Positions 24,291 through 35,562 of a stretch of DNA of 64,000 bases are shown in pieces. Under the pieces are notes generated by a model, which saw nothing but the letters and a program-made list of their open reading frames with translations, had not been told where the DNA came from and did not search any database. Within the stretch, counting starts at the first letter, position 1. Every line of letters begins with the position of its first letter. The position numbers were made by a program, and so were the translations under genes. The stretch comes from Buxus sempervirens (taxonomy: Eukaryota > Streptophyta > Magnoliopsida > Buxales > Buxaceae), in the NCBI GenBank assembly GCA_947561395.2, contig OX387184.1:6820001-6884000 (forward strand), read 5' to 3'.

Positions 24291-24430
24291 CACGTGAGGC
24301 TGTACAAGAGATTCATGTCCTCTCACGTGGGCATGTTGTTCAGATTTGTTGAGATTAACACGATAAGATGGAATAAATTGAATAAATTAATGCCTCCGAC
24401 CAGTTGGACTGGGAGACGAAGCTCTATAAG
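24291..24430 (+). promoter_or_regulatory. Promoter of EF-hand gene 2: two G-boxes and TATA box
   Basis: CACGTG at 24291-24296 and 24324-24329, CGATAAGATGG at about 24360-24370 and TATAAG at 24425-24430, in the same order and nearly the same spacing as in gene 1. Confidence 0.7.
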
Positions 24431-24533
24431 AAGGCCTATGGTGTCTCACAGTCTCCTTGTACCACCTTGAGCGGCTCTTCTCTCCTGCCAGAGTTTCTCT
24501 TACTTCTTCGCTCTCTAGTTAATTCTAAGCGAA

Positions 24534-24809
24534 ATGGTTCTCAACATATCAATTGCGAGAAATCCATCAATTACCGATGAGAAATTGAAGAATTTGCTCC
24601 AGTATTTTGATACCAACGGGGACGGCCGAATAAGCAAGAAAGAGCTCGTTGAAGGTCTGCGCAAACGAGGTGAGTGGTTCTGTAGTTGGAAAGGCAGTCG
24701 CGTCTTGGTTCATGCCGATGCCAACCACAATCACTACGTTGATCCGGAGGAGATGGAGATGCTCGCCAAGTATGTAGCTTCTAAGCGATGGGGATATGTT
24801 CTTTTTTAG
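24534..24809 (+). CDS. Small two-EF-hand calcium-binding protein, copy 2 (91 aa)
   Basis: Paralogue of copy 1, nearly identical from ITDEKLKNLL onward but with a different first 12 residues. EF loop 1 is at residues 26-37 (DTNGDGRISKKE) and loop 2 at 62-73 (DANHNHYVDPEE; His replaces Gly at position 6). It ends KRWGYVLF. Intronless. The start is the first ATG about 100 bp after the TATA box. The equivalent of the upstream in-frame ATG seen in copy 1 runs into a stop here, which supports the internal start in both. Expected role: cytosolic or nuclear Ca2+ sensor; partner unknown. Confidence 0.88.
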   Translation: MVLNISIARNPSITDEKLKNLLQYFDTNGDGRISKKELVEGLRKRGEWFCSWKGSRVLVHADANHNHYVDPEEMEMLAKYVASKRWGYVLF

Positions 24810-26209
24810 GGTCTTCCATCTCCGTACGGGATTGTCATTTTTCTGTTATGACTTATAATTAAGCTGTAACTTTTAACTCATCTCCATGGGGAGACAATGG
24901 ACGTTAATTAGTCCTTAGCCTCATGCAGTTAGCAGTTATAGTATTATAATTAAAATGACCCTTGTGAACGTCACTGGTGTAATTCCATTCTTCTTTCTGT
25001 GCTTTCTTTTGAATCATTAAACTCAGACAATTAGATCTCATCAGATCACGAATTGAAATATGTCTCTGTTGCAAGGCCTGTAGGGTTTTCAAGAGATTAT
25101 TTCCCGACGAGAACAAATATAAATGATTTTGGGAGAATTGGTTTTTAGCCATACTTTTTCTTAATAATTCAGATTCGGATGTCAAATTTTTGTTAATTGA
25201 GAATTAGTGATATTTTTTAAAATAATTGAGAATCAGTGCTATTTTATTGTTTATGAAAATTTTCTTCCAAAAATACCCCCAAAAGAATTTGAAACCCTTT
25301 TTACTCATTTTTGTTACAAGTGAAGGTTGAAATTATTTTGAAGGCATTTTCGGAAGAAATGTTCATGAACAGTAAAATAATATTGATTCTAAATTATTTT
25401 AAAAAAGTATAACTAATTCTCAATTAATAAGAATTTGACGACTGAATATGAACTATTTAGAAAAAGTATCACTAAAAACCAATTTTCCCAAAGATTTTAA
25501 TAAAAACTATTAAGGAATATATTGAATATATAAAAGTTTACCATTACTATCAACTTAAGCTTTTGGTAGGAATGGTGTTTTACATGGTATTGGAGCTTTA
25601 GACAAACGTCAAGGTCTTGGGTTCAAACCTCTACTCTACGTGTAGGGCCTCCTTAAAATAGGTTTGACTCTAATTCACATGTGAGGGAAGTTTTAACGAA
25701 TATATTAAACATAAAAGTTCACCCCTACTATCAACTACCGAAAAGTTCACCCCTTCTTTTTTATCTAGGATTACTATATAATTTCCACAAGCACAAATTC
25801 CACATTTTATGGGCCCAAACATTCGTTTACAACATAATCCATACTTCCCATGCGGTTTATTAGTTTTGTAGCGAAGAGAACAAGTGACATAAATAGGTCA
25901 AGGGGAACTAAGAAAGCTTCATCTTGCTTTTTATATTATATGATCATTTTAGTTGAGATTCAAACGCATTGTACGTTGGGTACAAGCGTACGAGTGCATC
26001 ATATATATTATATACAAGCGTTCTTATCTATAGTAAAGTGACACTATTTTTTTAATTTTTTTTTAAAAGTGACATTTTGCAAGTCAATTAAGTTTGAAAA
26101 GTGACTCTTTTTTGTTTTTTTTACAAAATGAGATTTTTGAGAGACTGATTTTATAAAAATAGGCCAAAAAATGACAATTTTTATAATTTTCCCGTCAAAG
26201 AATTATTAG
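24810..26209. other. 3' flank of gene 2, with a degenerate repeat remnant at about 25499-25760
   Basis: 24810-25130 matches the 3' flank of gene 1. At about 25590-25640, ACATGGTATTGGAGC followed by GGTCTTGGGTTCAAACCTC resembles the tRNA-like or primer-site-like segment common in plant retroposons. It is flanked by two related copies of an AAAAGTT(T/C)ACC..TACTATCAACT segment (about 25533 and 25711). I cannot name the family. From about 25860 the sequence matches the 3' flank of the other EF-hand units. Confidence 0.4.
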
Positions 26210-26355
26210 CTTTCTTTGCTTGTTCTTACGCCACTCCTTATCCTTTCAATCATACGGCTCGTGAGGCCTTATCCTCTCATCCTGCGGATATATTGTTTGG
26301 ATTTGTTGAGAAATCGACACGTACACGTGCTTTGACGACATATATGCTGTTTTAA
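26210..26355 (+). promoter_or_regulatory. EF-hand promoter relic before unit A
   Basis: GTGAGGCCTTATCCTCTCAT and GATTTGTTGAGAAATCGACA with a CACGTG in ACACGTACACGTGC. Homologous to the gene 2 G-box region but followed by a Helitron, not a gene. Confidence 0.55.
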
Positions 26356-26569
26356 TCTATATCTATACTATATATAATGGGAATATGCCCCTTGGGAAGC
26401 GTGCCAAACAAAATGCACAGTTTTTCAAAACAGCCCTTACAGACTATTGAGAAGATATATATTAATAAAAGGGTAAAATGGTAAATTAGTTTTGTAACTG
26501 TTTCCTCCACATTCTCCCTCCTCCCTTCCCTTCTTACACACATGCAGTACTGTATGTGCACCTTGCTAG
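26356..26569 (+). mobile_element. Short non-autonomous Helitron before unit A
   Basis: TC start at 26356, CTAG end at 26566-26569 with a CATGCAGTACTGTATG hairpin just upstream. It sits between A (26355) and T (26570). The oldest block shows the uninterrupted site at 19742/19743. 214 bp. Confidence 0.85.
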
Positions 26570-28403
26570 TTGAAAATAAAACAGAGGCAAATGGAAACCC
26601 CTTGAGCTCCCAAGGATGTTATGCACATCATACACGTCATCAAGATCCCAACTACATGTGTGGAGATGAAATATAGATTCGTAACATATGAATTCACTAC
26701 ATGAAAATATCTGCAACCGTTGTAGTTACCATGGAATACGATTTCTGGGATGTTTCGCGAAATGTTGCGAAATATCACCATTTCTAAAGGTTTCAAGACA
26801 TGAAATGTTGAGAGAAAAAGGCATGTTGACCATTCCTAGAAGTCGGTTAAATGTAGTTGACATGTCAGGAAGTATATCGAAAGATTGCGACATCAACACT
26901 TCTTTTTTTTGTGGCTATGAACTTAGTAATAATATGCAATTTCTATTTTTGTATGCATTTCCAAGTTTTCCATGTGTGCTTATGCCATTGTTTCTTCATT
27001 TCACTTCCTTTAAAAATGCAAATGATCCATTTATATATGTTTGTGACGAAATTTTTAGGTTTTAGGTATATCTTATTCTCGTTTATTTAATCCTAGAAAT
27101 AGCATAATTCTAGAATATTTTATATTTTATTGTTTTCTCTTATTTTTCCTCAAAATCTCTTTTGCGGAATTTTCCGGCAAGTTGGCAAAATGTTGTCAAC
27201 AAGTTTGCAAAATTTTGCCAGAGGCAGTTGGTGAAATTTTGATCGACACGAAATGCGAAACCTTGATATATTCGAATGATATATTGGTTATTTGAATTTG
27301 AAAAATGAAAAATTCAATAACTTATTTTGGGAGAAAAAAAAAATTTTTTTTTAAATATAAAACAGCCAATTATAAGCCTGTTGTATGCACGAGTGCACAA
27401 ATCCTTTTGTAGAGAATATTGCGCCCAAATTCACTTCGTGCTTTGATCAAAGATGATCTCATATTGATGAGGTCATATTGTCTTGGTTCCCATTGAGCAT
27501 GTGGATCAGATACGAAGCCGACAGAGTAGATATATTCAACTTTTTTTGAGATGCAAGAAATCATTTCTTCTTTATCGGATTCTAAAGTCCATATTCTTTT
27601 CAAAGTATGAAGTAGTCAATTGTGTTCGCCGGTTCGGGCGACCAAGTATTTTATACCCTGATCATAAATTTAGATTCTTATCATCATGACCATGTTCTTT
27701 TCAAAGTATCAAGCCTTTGAACCAACTGAGGCTTAAGAAGAATTATATTCACTGATATGTTGGCTCCTTTGAAATCAAAAACTGTTACGTGCCTTTAAAA
27801 AGAACCGGGTAATGGGGCTTTTGAAGGGAATAAGAAAGATGGATTTGGCATGATTTACCTCTTTACGCAGAATTCAATCCTGAACCTCAGTTAATGGGAA
27901 TTTCGAGGTTCCCACAACATTCAAAACTCCAGTGTTTTAGAAAGAATAACCTGGCTTCCTGTTTATCCCTCCTATTCCACGTTAAGTAGATGTTTATAAT
28001 TAAAAAAAAAAGACTAGATAACCATAGACTTAAATAAATTATGTAAAATAGAAATAACCAACACCTCCACGTTATCAAGTTAACCAAACTAGTGGTGGCA
28101 TGTGCATACTTCGCGTCCTCAATCCAATAATTATAGCATAGAGGTAGGATTGGGATTTAAATTTAAAAATAGAAAGAGTGATGGATACGGTGGTTATAAT
28201 TTGAGATTATTTTGGTTGTGTAAAGTAAATTTTGGAGAAAAAAAAAAAAAGGATGAAGCCAGAATATGAGCAAAATACTATCTAACACACCCATTGTGCT
28301 TGCCTCGTCCACTAAAAATCTCATGTTCACGCAGCAGTTCAAGTGCAGTGAGGGCATATGCAGCTAATTGGCTTCCCTGGAGCTTGTAAGGCAAGTGCTG
28401 AGA

Positions 28404-28794
28404 GGGAAAATCAGTCAGTAAAGTTTTGAGTTTTAATATTTAATAAAATTTTGTCAACATAATTAATTTTTAGTGACATTTCAATGTTACAAACACTTCC
28501 TTCCAAGAATGTCTTTATACCACTCACTTCCAAGGTTCGTACAAGTAATAAATTGATTTGTAGAAACTATTTTAGACTTGTACAAATCAATAAAATGACT
28601 TGTACTCTGAATGAGTGATTTGTACAAGCTATTTGGGTGAGTGATGTAAGGGCATTTTTGAAATAGTTGATTTGTAATAGTAAAATGTCAAAAAAAATTA
28701 ATTATTTTGATAAAGGTACGCTAAATGTTAAACTCAAAACATTGCTAGCTTAATCTTAATTATTTTGAAAAAAATAGTAAAAATTAATTTTCCC
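28404..28794 (+). mobile_element. MULE-like MITE (391 bp) with ACTTGTAC motifs
   Basis: Starts GGGAAAATCAG and ends AAAAATTAATTTTCCC, the same termini as the large foldback element at 33637-39954. Flanked by near-identical 9-bp repeats GTGCTGAGA (28395-28403) and GTGCTTAAA (28795-28803). The interior holds GACTTGTACAA-type words. Copies at 42320-42710 and, truncated, at about 49705-49992. Confidence 0.72.
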
Positions 28795-29093
28795 GTGCTT
28801 AAAAGACGATCTCATGGTCAAGACTTCAGTGGCTTGTAGATAAAGTCTGGATAAGACTGGATGCCAAGAAAAAGGGAAATATTTTACCTTTAGAGCGAAT
28901 ATATGTATCTTTGGCATTTGGCGCCTTTTTTATAGCACATATCTTACTTTGTTCGATACCGTCCAATAATGCAGGGCTTAACTGTTACACCGGCTTGCAC
29001 AAGTGTTCGTTTGCCATTTGGCAAAATATCAGAACCAAGTACCAATGACTGACAAATCCATCGTTCAAAGCAAATTTCGGTAGAACTCTTAAG

Positions 29094-29739
29094 CCCCGAT
29101 TGGTTCAATGAATTGGAATTGGAATTAAGAATTATAATTCCAATTCTAATTCATCAAGAATTGGAATTGGGTAGAATTGAAATTATTGTGATTGGATGAC
29201 AAGAGAATTGAAATTTGCAATTACAATTCCATGAAGAATTGATTTAAAATCCAATTCCACTGATTGGATGAACTTATGAAGAATTGATTTGTATCATTCC
29301 CATGTTAATAATAACACAAATGACTGATTATCATGACATATGAATTCCAATAATCTATTCTCTGCAACCAAAACCAAAACAACACTACTGGGTTTTAATA
29401 ATATTTTTGTCTTAATCAGGTCCTCCATGTGTAAGACCATATGATTATGATCAACTCGATAAGTCAAAGCAAGTGGAAACAGAAGAGAGAGAAATATAGA
29501 AGAAGGAGAGAGAGGAAACAAAAGAGATAGAGAGAGAGAGAGAAGAAGAAGAAGAAGAAGAAGAAGGGAGAAAATACGTACTAGTCCCTGCAACACCAGC
29601 GAGGAAGAGGAGAATGAGATTTAGTACTTTCTTTATCGGTAGAGCTGGCAAAGGGTCGGTTTGGGTCAGGTTCAGGGTCGGGTCATAATCGGGTTGGAGG
29701 TTAATTGGGTCGGGTTCGGGTTAAACTAAATTAAGGCGG
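29094..29739 (+). mobile_element. Truncated Harbinger-like element with inner hAT piece, unit A
   Basis: Left part of the element seen whole at 50304-51501. It begins after TTA with AGCCCCGATTGGTTC and includes the left end of the nested hAT (TAGAGCTGGCAAAGGGTCGG at 29641). It stops at GGCGGGTTG and is followed by a second copy of the sequence that already precedes it (GCCATTTGGCAAAATATCAG at about 29016 and 29740). GA and GAA microsatellites lie at about 29485-29570. Confidence 0.75.
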
Positions 29740-30815
29740 GTTGCCATTTGGCAAAATATCAGAACCAAATACCAATGACTGACAAATCCATCGTTCAAGC
29801 AAATTTCGGTAGAACTATTACTGGCTTGATCCCCAAATCCAGTAGCTGAACCCAGTAGGGGCCCAAACTTACAACTCGACTTTAAGTTGGCTTTGGACTG
29901 GAGCAGTGTAGCCCGGCCCAAGAGCCTGACCTGGTTGAAAGTTCCTTTTAGTCAAGCTTATTAGCTCAACTCGTGCCCTGCTTCCCCACCCCTACAGCAC
30001 TGATATTTTTGTTGCTAGAACTTTTTTTTATTAATATTAATAAAATATTTAATAAATAATGGAGCAATATATGAGCAAAACTAAAGCTTCACAGTGTTTC
30101 TAGCAAATATCTAAAATTCTATAAATTTAACTTATATTAGTTCAAAATGTGGGTGCGTTTATAAACAATCTTTTTTTTTTTTTTTGAACTTTCCTTTTTT
30201 TTGTGAATTTGCTTCAGCATTTTGATAGAAAATGTATTTAATTTGTGTTAACGTACCAAATTAACCCATCCCCACCAAATTGAGCCAGAGCTCAATAAAC
30301 TGAGGCCATTCAGGCCCACTAATTTTAAGTTCGGTTCGAGCCAGCTGGCATAATTTGGGCCAGTTGATTTCAAGTTGGGCAGGCCCAAGTGATAAGAATT
30401 TACCCACCCTATTCACAGAATACCAAGTTTATTGAAATCAAGCCAAGAGCAAAAACTGGTAATCTTTCCAATTCCAAAACGACATTCCCCAGCACAAATG
30501 TTATACATGACATACTCACACCCACGTACGCACACATAAGACCGGAAGCTCAAAAGCATGGCATCTTGAGACGGAGAATCACCGGCCATCACCTCTGTTC
30601 CATCTCGATATTCTTATATTATTCCATATCTCCTTAAACAAGTGGCCATTAATCTAAATATCTGCATTTTTTAATTTTCCAGTACTGAAATTCTAGTGAT
30701 GATCATCAAATATCTCCAACACTCTTAACTTAGAAATTGACAGCCATTACGAATATGATAAGATGGAATAAAGGTGCATGGCCACGAGAGAGAGAGAGAA
30801 GGATAGACGAAGCTC

Positions 30816-30821
30816 TATAAG
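30816..30821 (+). promoter_or_regulatory. TATA box of EF-hand gene 3
   Basis: GACGAAGCTCTATAAGAAGG, 98 bp before the ATG, in the same context as in genes 1 and 2. GATAAGATGGAATAAA is retained upstream (about 30757), but the two G-boxes of genes 1 and 2 are not found in the preceding 500 bp. A GA repeat (30787-30799) lies between. Confidence 0.7.
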
Positions 30822-30913
30822 AAGGTCCACTGGTTCTCACTGTCCTTGTACCACCTTGAGTTGCTAGCTCCTCTCTTACCTCTGTGTCTCATTACTTCCC
30901 AGTCCTTAGCAAA

Positions 30914-31198
30914 ATGCCACAACAATTGCAAGATGCACCGTACGAAATTAATAACTTGGTATCCAACGCGAAGGTGAGGGAGATGCTCCAGAATTTCGAT
31001 GTCAATGGGGACGGTCGCATAAGCAAGAATGAACTAATTGAAGGTCTGCGCAAACGTGGTAAGTGGTTCGCCGGCTGGAAAACCTGGCGTGCATTCGTTC
31101 ACGCCGATGCCAACAACGATGACTACATCGACCAAAAGGAGATGGAGAAGCTTGCCGACTATGCTTGTAAGAGATGGGGATACGTTATTGTTAATTAA
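30914..31198 (+). CDS. Small two-EF-hand calcium-binding protein, copy 3 (94 aa)
   Basis: 94 residues from the first ATG after the TATA box; the frame is open for ten codons upstream but without an ATG. EF loop 1 is at 29-40 (DVNGDGRISKNE) and loop 2 at 65-76 (DANNDDYIDQKE), both with acidic or Asn/Asp ligands at positions 1, 3, 5 and Glu at 12, so both could bind Ca2+. The linker is GKWFAGWKTWR and the C-terminus KRWGYVIVN. Intronless, no signal peptide. The first 17 residues differ from copies 1 and 2. The protein is identical to copies 4 and 5; I noticed one synonymous difference in the coding sequence (GGC against GGG in the WFAGW linker). Confidence 0.92.
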   Translation: MPQQLQDAPYEINNLVSNAKVREMLQNFDVNGDGRISKNELIEGLRKRGKWFAGWKTWRAFVHADANNDDYIDQKEMEKLADYACKRWGYVIVN

Positions 31199-31717
31199 TT
31201 AGGTTTTTTATCTTTTCTGTTTTATGTTGCTGCAGGAATGAACTTGCAGGCGCTGTAACTTTTATCTCATGGGGTGACAATGGACCTCTGTAGTCCTTGG
31301 CCTCATCATGTGGTTGTTTATGTTAGCATGGAAAATCGGATTTAAGTACTAATGCTGCAACTCTTTTAGAAGGCATGGAGTGTTTTCAGAAAAAAAAAAA
31401 AAAGAGGATAAGATACTAGAAATTTTCCAAGTATTTATCTGGGAGTTGACTGATCCAAGGCAACGTTTAATATGAATAATGAAAAAGGAATTTTTTTTAC
31501 ATCTAAATAAAAAGTAAACAAAGAAGCTGGTTTGATTGTCTGTAGCAATCAAACTCGGTTTGATTGAAATTGAGAACCAACTGACTCAGTTTGGGTTGAG
31601 TTTCAAAGTGTATGGTTTGGTTTCGGTCTTTAAATCTGAAAATTAACATAATTAAATTACAGAATCACTTTTTAAACATATTTATATTATAGGATCATTT
31701 TACTTGAGAGTTGAGAC

Positions 31718-33173
31718 CAGCGTTTTCAGTTTCGGCAGCACGCCGCGGCGTGCCGCCGAAAACTCGCCATTGGGCTGGCTAGCGACACGTGTCGCTAGCC
31801 AGATGCCGATGGTTTAATTCGCTGGCGAGTTTTTTTTTTTAAATTTTTTCTCGCGCGTGTGCTTTTTGCCCGCGCGTGAGAAAAATCAGAAAAAATCGTC
31901 GGCACGCCCCGGCGTGCCGACGAAAGACCCGACCGAAGACCCTTTAAAAATTTTAACTCGCGCGCACGTGCGATCCGCACGTGCGCACGAAATGACTTAA
32001 AGAGCCGACGATTTGGGCGAAAATTTTCGCCCAAATCGTCAGCATTTCGAGCAGAGACGAATAGAAAACCTTTTTTTTATCGTTTTTTAATTTTCTCCCT
32101 CAAATCTTACTTGTTTTTGGTGAAATCTGTCTCAAAATCTTGATTTCTTCAAGATCTTGCTTCCAAATACAAGATAAACACGATTTGCATGAGGATTTGA
32201 GCTCATACGACCACGAGGATTGATTTTGAAGAAAGTAAGTGTCTAAAACTTCATTTCTTCTATTTTATGACTTTAAACATGTTAGATTAAGCCGATCTAC
32301 TGCTATGTTATGCTTTGGCACCCGATCTATCGATGGGTGCCATTATTATTATTTTTTTTTTAGGATTTAATTTTTTTTAATTTTTTGTGTTGAAATTTAA
32401 TGAAAAAGAATAAAAAATACAAAAATTATTTATAATTTTTTTGAAGGATGTATTATTAATTATAAATTTTTGTTTGAAATAAATTTTTTTAATATTTGTA
32501 TGAATTGTTGAGGTCTGCTTTTCAATAATCAAGATGTTAAAAAAAACATTTCAAAAAATCGAAATGTTTGCACTTTGCATGCTATGTTATGTTAATTATA
32601 TGACTTGAATGCTATGTTAATTGTTTATTATAGTTTGCACTTTGCATGATTCATTATTATTTATTACTTGTCAATTTGTCGATTCGGTTGCTTGCATGAT
32701 ATTACTGTGCTTAATTATTACTATTATTATTAATTTAGTGATTTTTTGCACATATGCTAATGTTTTTCATGTATGATAAACTTCTAATCATCTTATTTAT
32801 GAATATTGTTTGATTTTGAGCCAAAAAAAGACAAAAAATTGATTTTTGGCGAAATTTTCGGCACGCCGGCGAAATTTCGTAGAAACCGAAAAAAAATCCA
32901 TTTTTATCCAAACAGCATTCAAAAACTACGTTTTACCGATATTTTCGACACATCGGCGGCACGCCGGCGAAATTTCGACGATATTAAAAAAAAAATCCGA
33001 TTTTTTAACCAAACGGCATTCAAAAAGTAAGTTTTGTCGAAATTTTCGGCACGCCGGCGAAATTTCGAAAAAATTTCAAAAAATCGTTTTTCTTGCGTTT
33101 CGTCGATTTTTCTCCGGCGTGCCGTTTTTTAGACATGGTGAAACGCTTCTCGAAACCGATATTCAAATCCTTG
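31718..33173 (+). mobile_element. hAT-like element private to unit A, 8-bp target duplication GTTGAGAC
   Basis: GTTGAGAC flanks it at 31710-31717 and 33174-33181. Units B and C show the empty site (GAGAGTTGAGACACAAACGC). Ends are CAGCGTTTTCAG and, read inward from the right, CAAGGATTTGAA. The interior has GC-rich palindromic parts (CACGCCGCGGCGTG, about 31740) and three tandem copies of a 90-94 bp unit carrying GGCACGCCGGCGAAATTTCG (about 32860, 32957, 33047). No transposase frame, so non-autonomous. Related in its CGGCGAAATTTCG words to the 325-bp hAT at 40323. Confidence 0.8.
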
Positions 33174-33469
33174 GTTGAGACACAAACGCGTTGTACGAGG
33201 AAGTCCGGTACAAGATTACGAGTGCATCATATATATACAAGGGTTCTTATTATAGTAAAGTGACACTGTTTTTTATTTTATTTTTTTTGAAAGTGACCTT
33301 GCAGGTCAATTAAGTTTGAAAAGTGACTTTTTTTTTTTTGCAAAATGAGATTTTTGAGAGATTGTTTTTATAAATACAGGCCAAAAATAACAATTTTTAT
33401 AATTTTCCCGTCAAAGTCAAAGAATTATTAGCTTTCGTTTTTTTTTTTTGGGTAGTCAATTATTAGCTT

Positions 33470-33609
33470 TCTGTGAATGTTCTTGCGCCACTCCTTATCC
33501 TTTCAATCATCCGGCACGTGAGGCCTTATCCTTTCATTCTGCAGATGTATTGTTTGGATTTGTTGAGAAATCAACACGTACACGTGCTTTGACGGATATG
33601 CTTTTTTAA
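33470..33609 (+). promoter_or_regulatory. EF-hand promoter relic after unit A gene
   Basis: GGCACGTGAGGCCTTATCC and ACACGTACACGTGC, with GATTTGTTGAGAAATCAACA between. Two CACGTG cores. Followed by a Helitron. Confidence 0.55.
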
Positions 33610-35363
33610 TCTATATATATATATAATATGAGAATAGGGAAAATTAATTTTTAGTGGTCCTTTATTAAAATATTTAAGATTCAGTCCACTAAGTTTGCAC
33701 TTGTATGTTTCAGATCACCTTTATCAAACTATTTAAGATTCAATGGTCTTTTACTATTCCAGCCTCCTTTCTTCCAATAATGCCCTTTTCTTCTTTAAAT
33801 AAATTTAAAATTAAATAACCAAGCCTCCTTTCTTCTGATAATGCCCTTTTCTTCTTTAAATAAATTTAAAATTAAATAAATAGGTTGCCAAGATTGCCCT
33901 TCTTATGTTTGAAAATGTGTATATTTCCAAAAGTGCCCTTTATCCCAACTTTCTTATTTTTTGTCTTTATTTCTTTTCAAAAAATAATAAAGAAAGATAA
34001 GGTCTTAACAAAATGACTTGTACAATATTGTATCATGACTTATACAGTTGTAAGAGAACTAGTACCACTTAATCAATATATATATATATATATATAATAT
34101 GTCTATAGGAGACTTGTATATCTTTATCAAATGACTTGTACAATTTTATGTACCGACTTGTACGGTTCAATCAAATGACTTGTACCTTCTACCAATTGAC
34201 TTGTACAATAATACATACTAACTTGTATAACTAAATAGGCTTAGACCTCCATATCAAATGACTTATACAATACAATGTACTGACTTGTACTTTTATAGAA
34301 GTATCTGGACCACTCTGTTACATGACTTATACCTTTTATCAATTGACTTGTACAACAATATTCATTAATTTGTACGATTACATAGACTTGTTAAATGACT
34401 TGTACAATGCTAAGAACTGACTTGTACATTTATAGGAGAACCTGTACAACTAAATTAAATGATTTGTACATTCTACCAATTGACTTGTACAACAGTATAT
34501 ACTAACTTGTATAACTAAGTAGACTTTTACCTCTTTATCAAATGACTTGTACAATACAATTTTCTAACTTGTACCATTATAAGGGTACCTGTATCACTCA
34601 ATTACATGACTTGTGTCTTCTATCAATTGACTTGTACAACAATATACACTAACTTATACGATTATATAGACTTATATTTCTCTATTAATTAACTTGTACA
34701 ATGTTAAGTATGACTTGTATATTTATAGGAGGACCTGCACAACTCAATCAAATGACTTGTACTTTCTATGATGGACTTATACAACAACATATACTAACTT
34801 GTATGACTAAATAAACTTATACCTCTTTATCAAATAACTTGTACAGTACAATGTACTGACTTGTACCTTTATAGGGATACTTGTACCACTCAATCAAATG
34901 ACTTGTACCTTCTATTAATTGACTTGTACAACAATATACACTAACTTATACTATTATATAGACTTATATCACCTCTATTAAATGACTTGTACAATGTTAA
35001 GTATTGATTTGTACATTTATAGGAGGACCTGTATAACTCAAGCAAATGACTTCTACATTCTACCGATTGACTTGTACAACAATATATACTAACTTGTATG
35101 ATTAAGTAGACTTTTACCTCTCTATCAAATGACTTGTAAAATACAATTTTCTGACTTGTACCATTATAGGGGTACCTATACCACTCAATTACATGACTTG
35201 TGCTTTCTATCAATTGACTTGTACAACAATATACACTAACTTATACGATTATATAGACTTATATTTCTCTATTAATTGACTTGTATATTTATAGGAGGAC
35301 CTGCACAACTCAATCAAATGACTTGTACATTCTATGATGGACTTATACAACAATATATATTAA

Positions 35364-35562
35364 ATTTGTTTTTTGGGTAATCAAAGAACAAAAATTCCAT
35401 TTAACCTTATACTGTCTTTCAAATACAATTCCACGAACATCATCAAAAAGAAATCTGCCTAATTCATTCGGTGGGTTTTTGACCCAGAAACAAGAACACC
35501 TGTCTAAGCAAAAGTTTGATAGAATACAATATTCTGTCAAATTTTTACCTCTTTATGACTAA
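35364..35562 (-). mobile_element. 199-bp retroposon-like insertion in the left arm
   Basis: Non-array sequence flanked by ATATATTAA (35355-35363 and 35563-35571). On the - strand it ends in an A-rich stretch (CCCAAAAAACAAAT) and carries a 66-codon open frame. The equivalent site of the array elsewhere reads straight through. Probably a SINE or a 5'-truncated LINE; family not recognised. Confidence 0.5.

Larger units (their letters stand above)
26570..33609 (+). repeat. Array unit A (contains EF-hand gene 3)
   Basis: Large repeated block also present as unit B (40149-45246), unit C (45467-53844) and part D (57219-59385). Order: block with GAGCTCCCAAGGATGTTATG, core 26743-28125, MULE-like MITE, Harbinger-type piece, gene 3, 3' flank, promoter relic. 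The core has no credible gene: a conserved 68-codon + frame (27483-27689) and the overlapping 77-codon - frame (27370-27603) recur in the other units, but these copies are so recent that conservation says little. Private insertion: hAT at 31718-33173. Confidence 0.85.

Noticed and set aside
25590-25640. tRNA gene or primer site suggested by GGTATTGGAGC and GGGTTCAAACCTC
   Set aside because: No cloverleaf could be drawn by eye; it fits a degenerate retroposon remnant better.
27483-27689. A 68-codon + frame conserved in units A, B, C and D, with an overlapping 77-codon - frame
   Set aside because: The four units are recent duplicates, so an open frame in all of them is expected without selection. 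No start context, promoter or recognisable domain was seen.
30389-30637. 82-codon + frame upstream of gene 3, repeated upstream of gene 5
   Set aside because: Starts at a poor site in noncoding upstream sequence, is shortened upstream of gene 4, and has no domain.
34941-35213. Open frames of 60-90 codons in the ACTTGTAC array
   Set aside because: They repeat with the array period and follow its composition; not genes.
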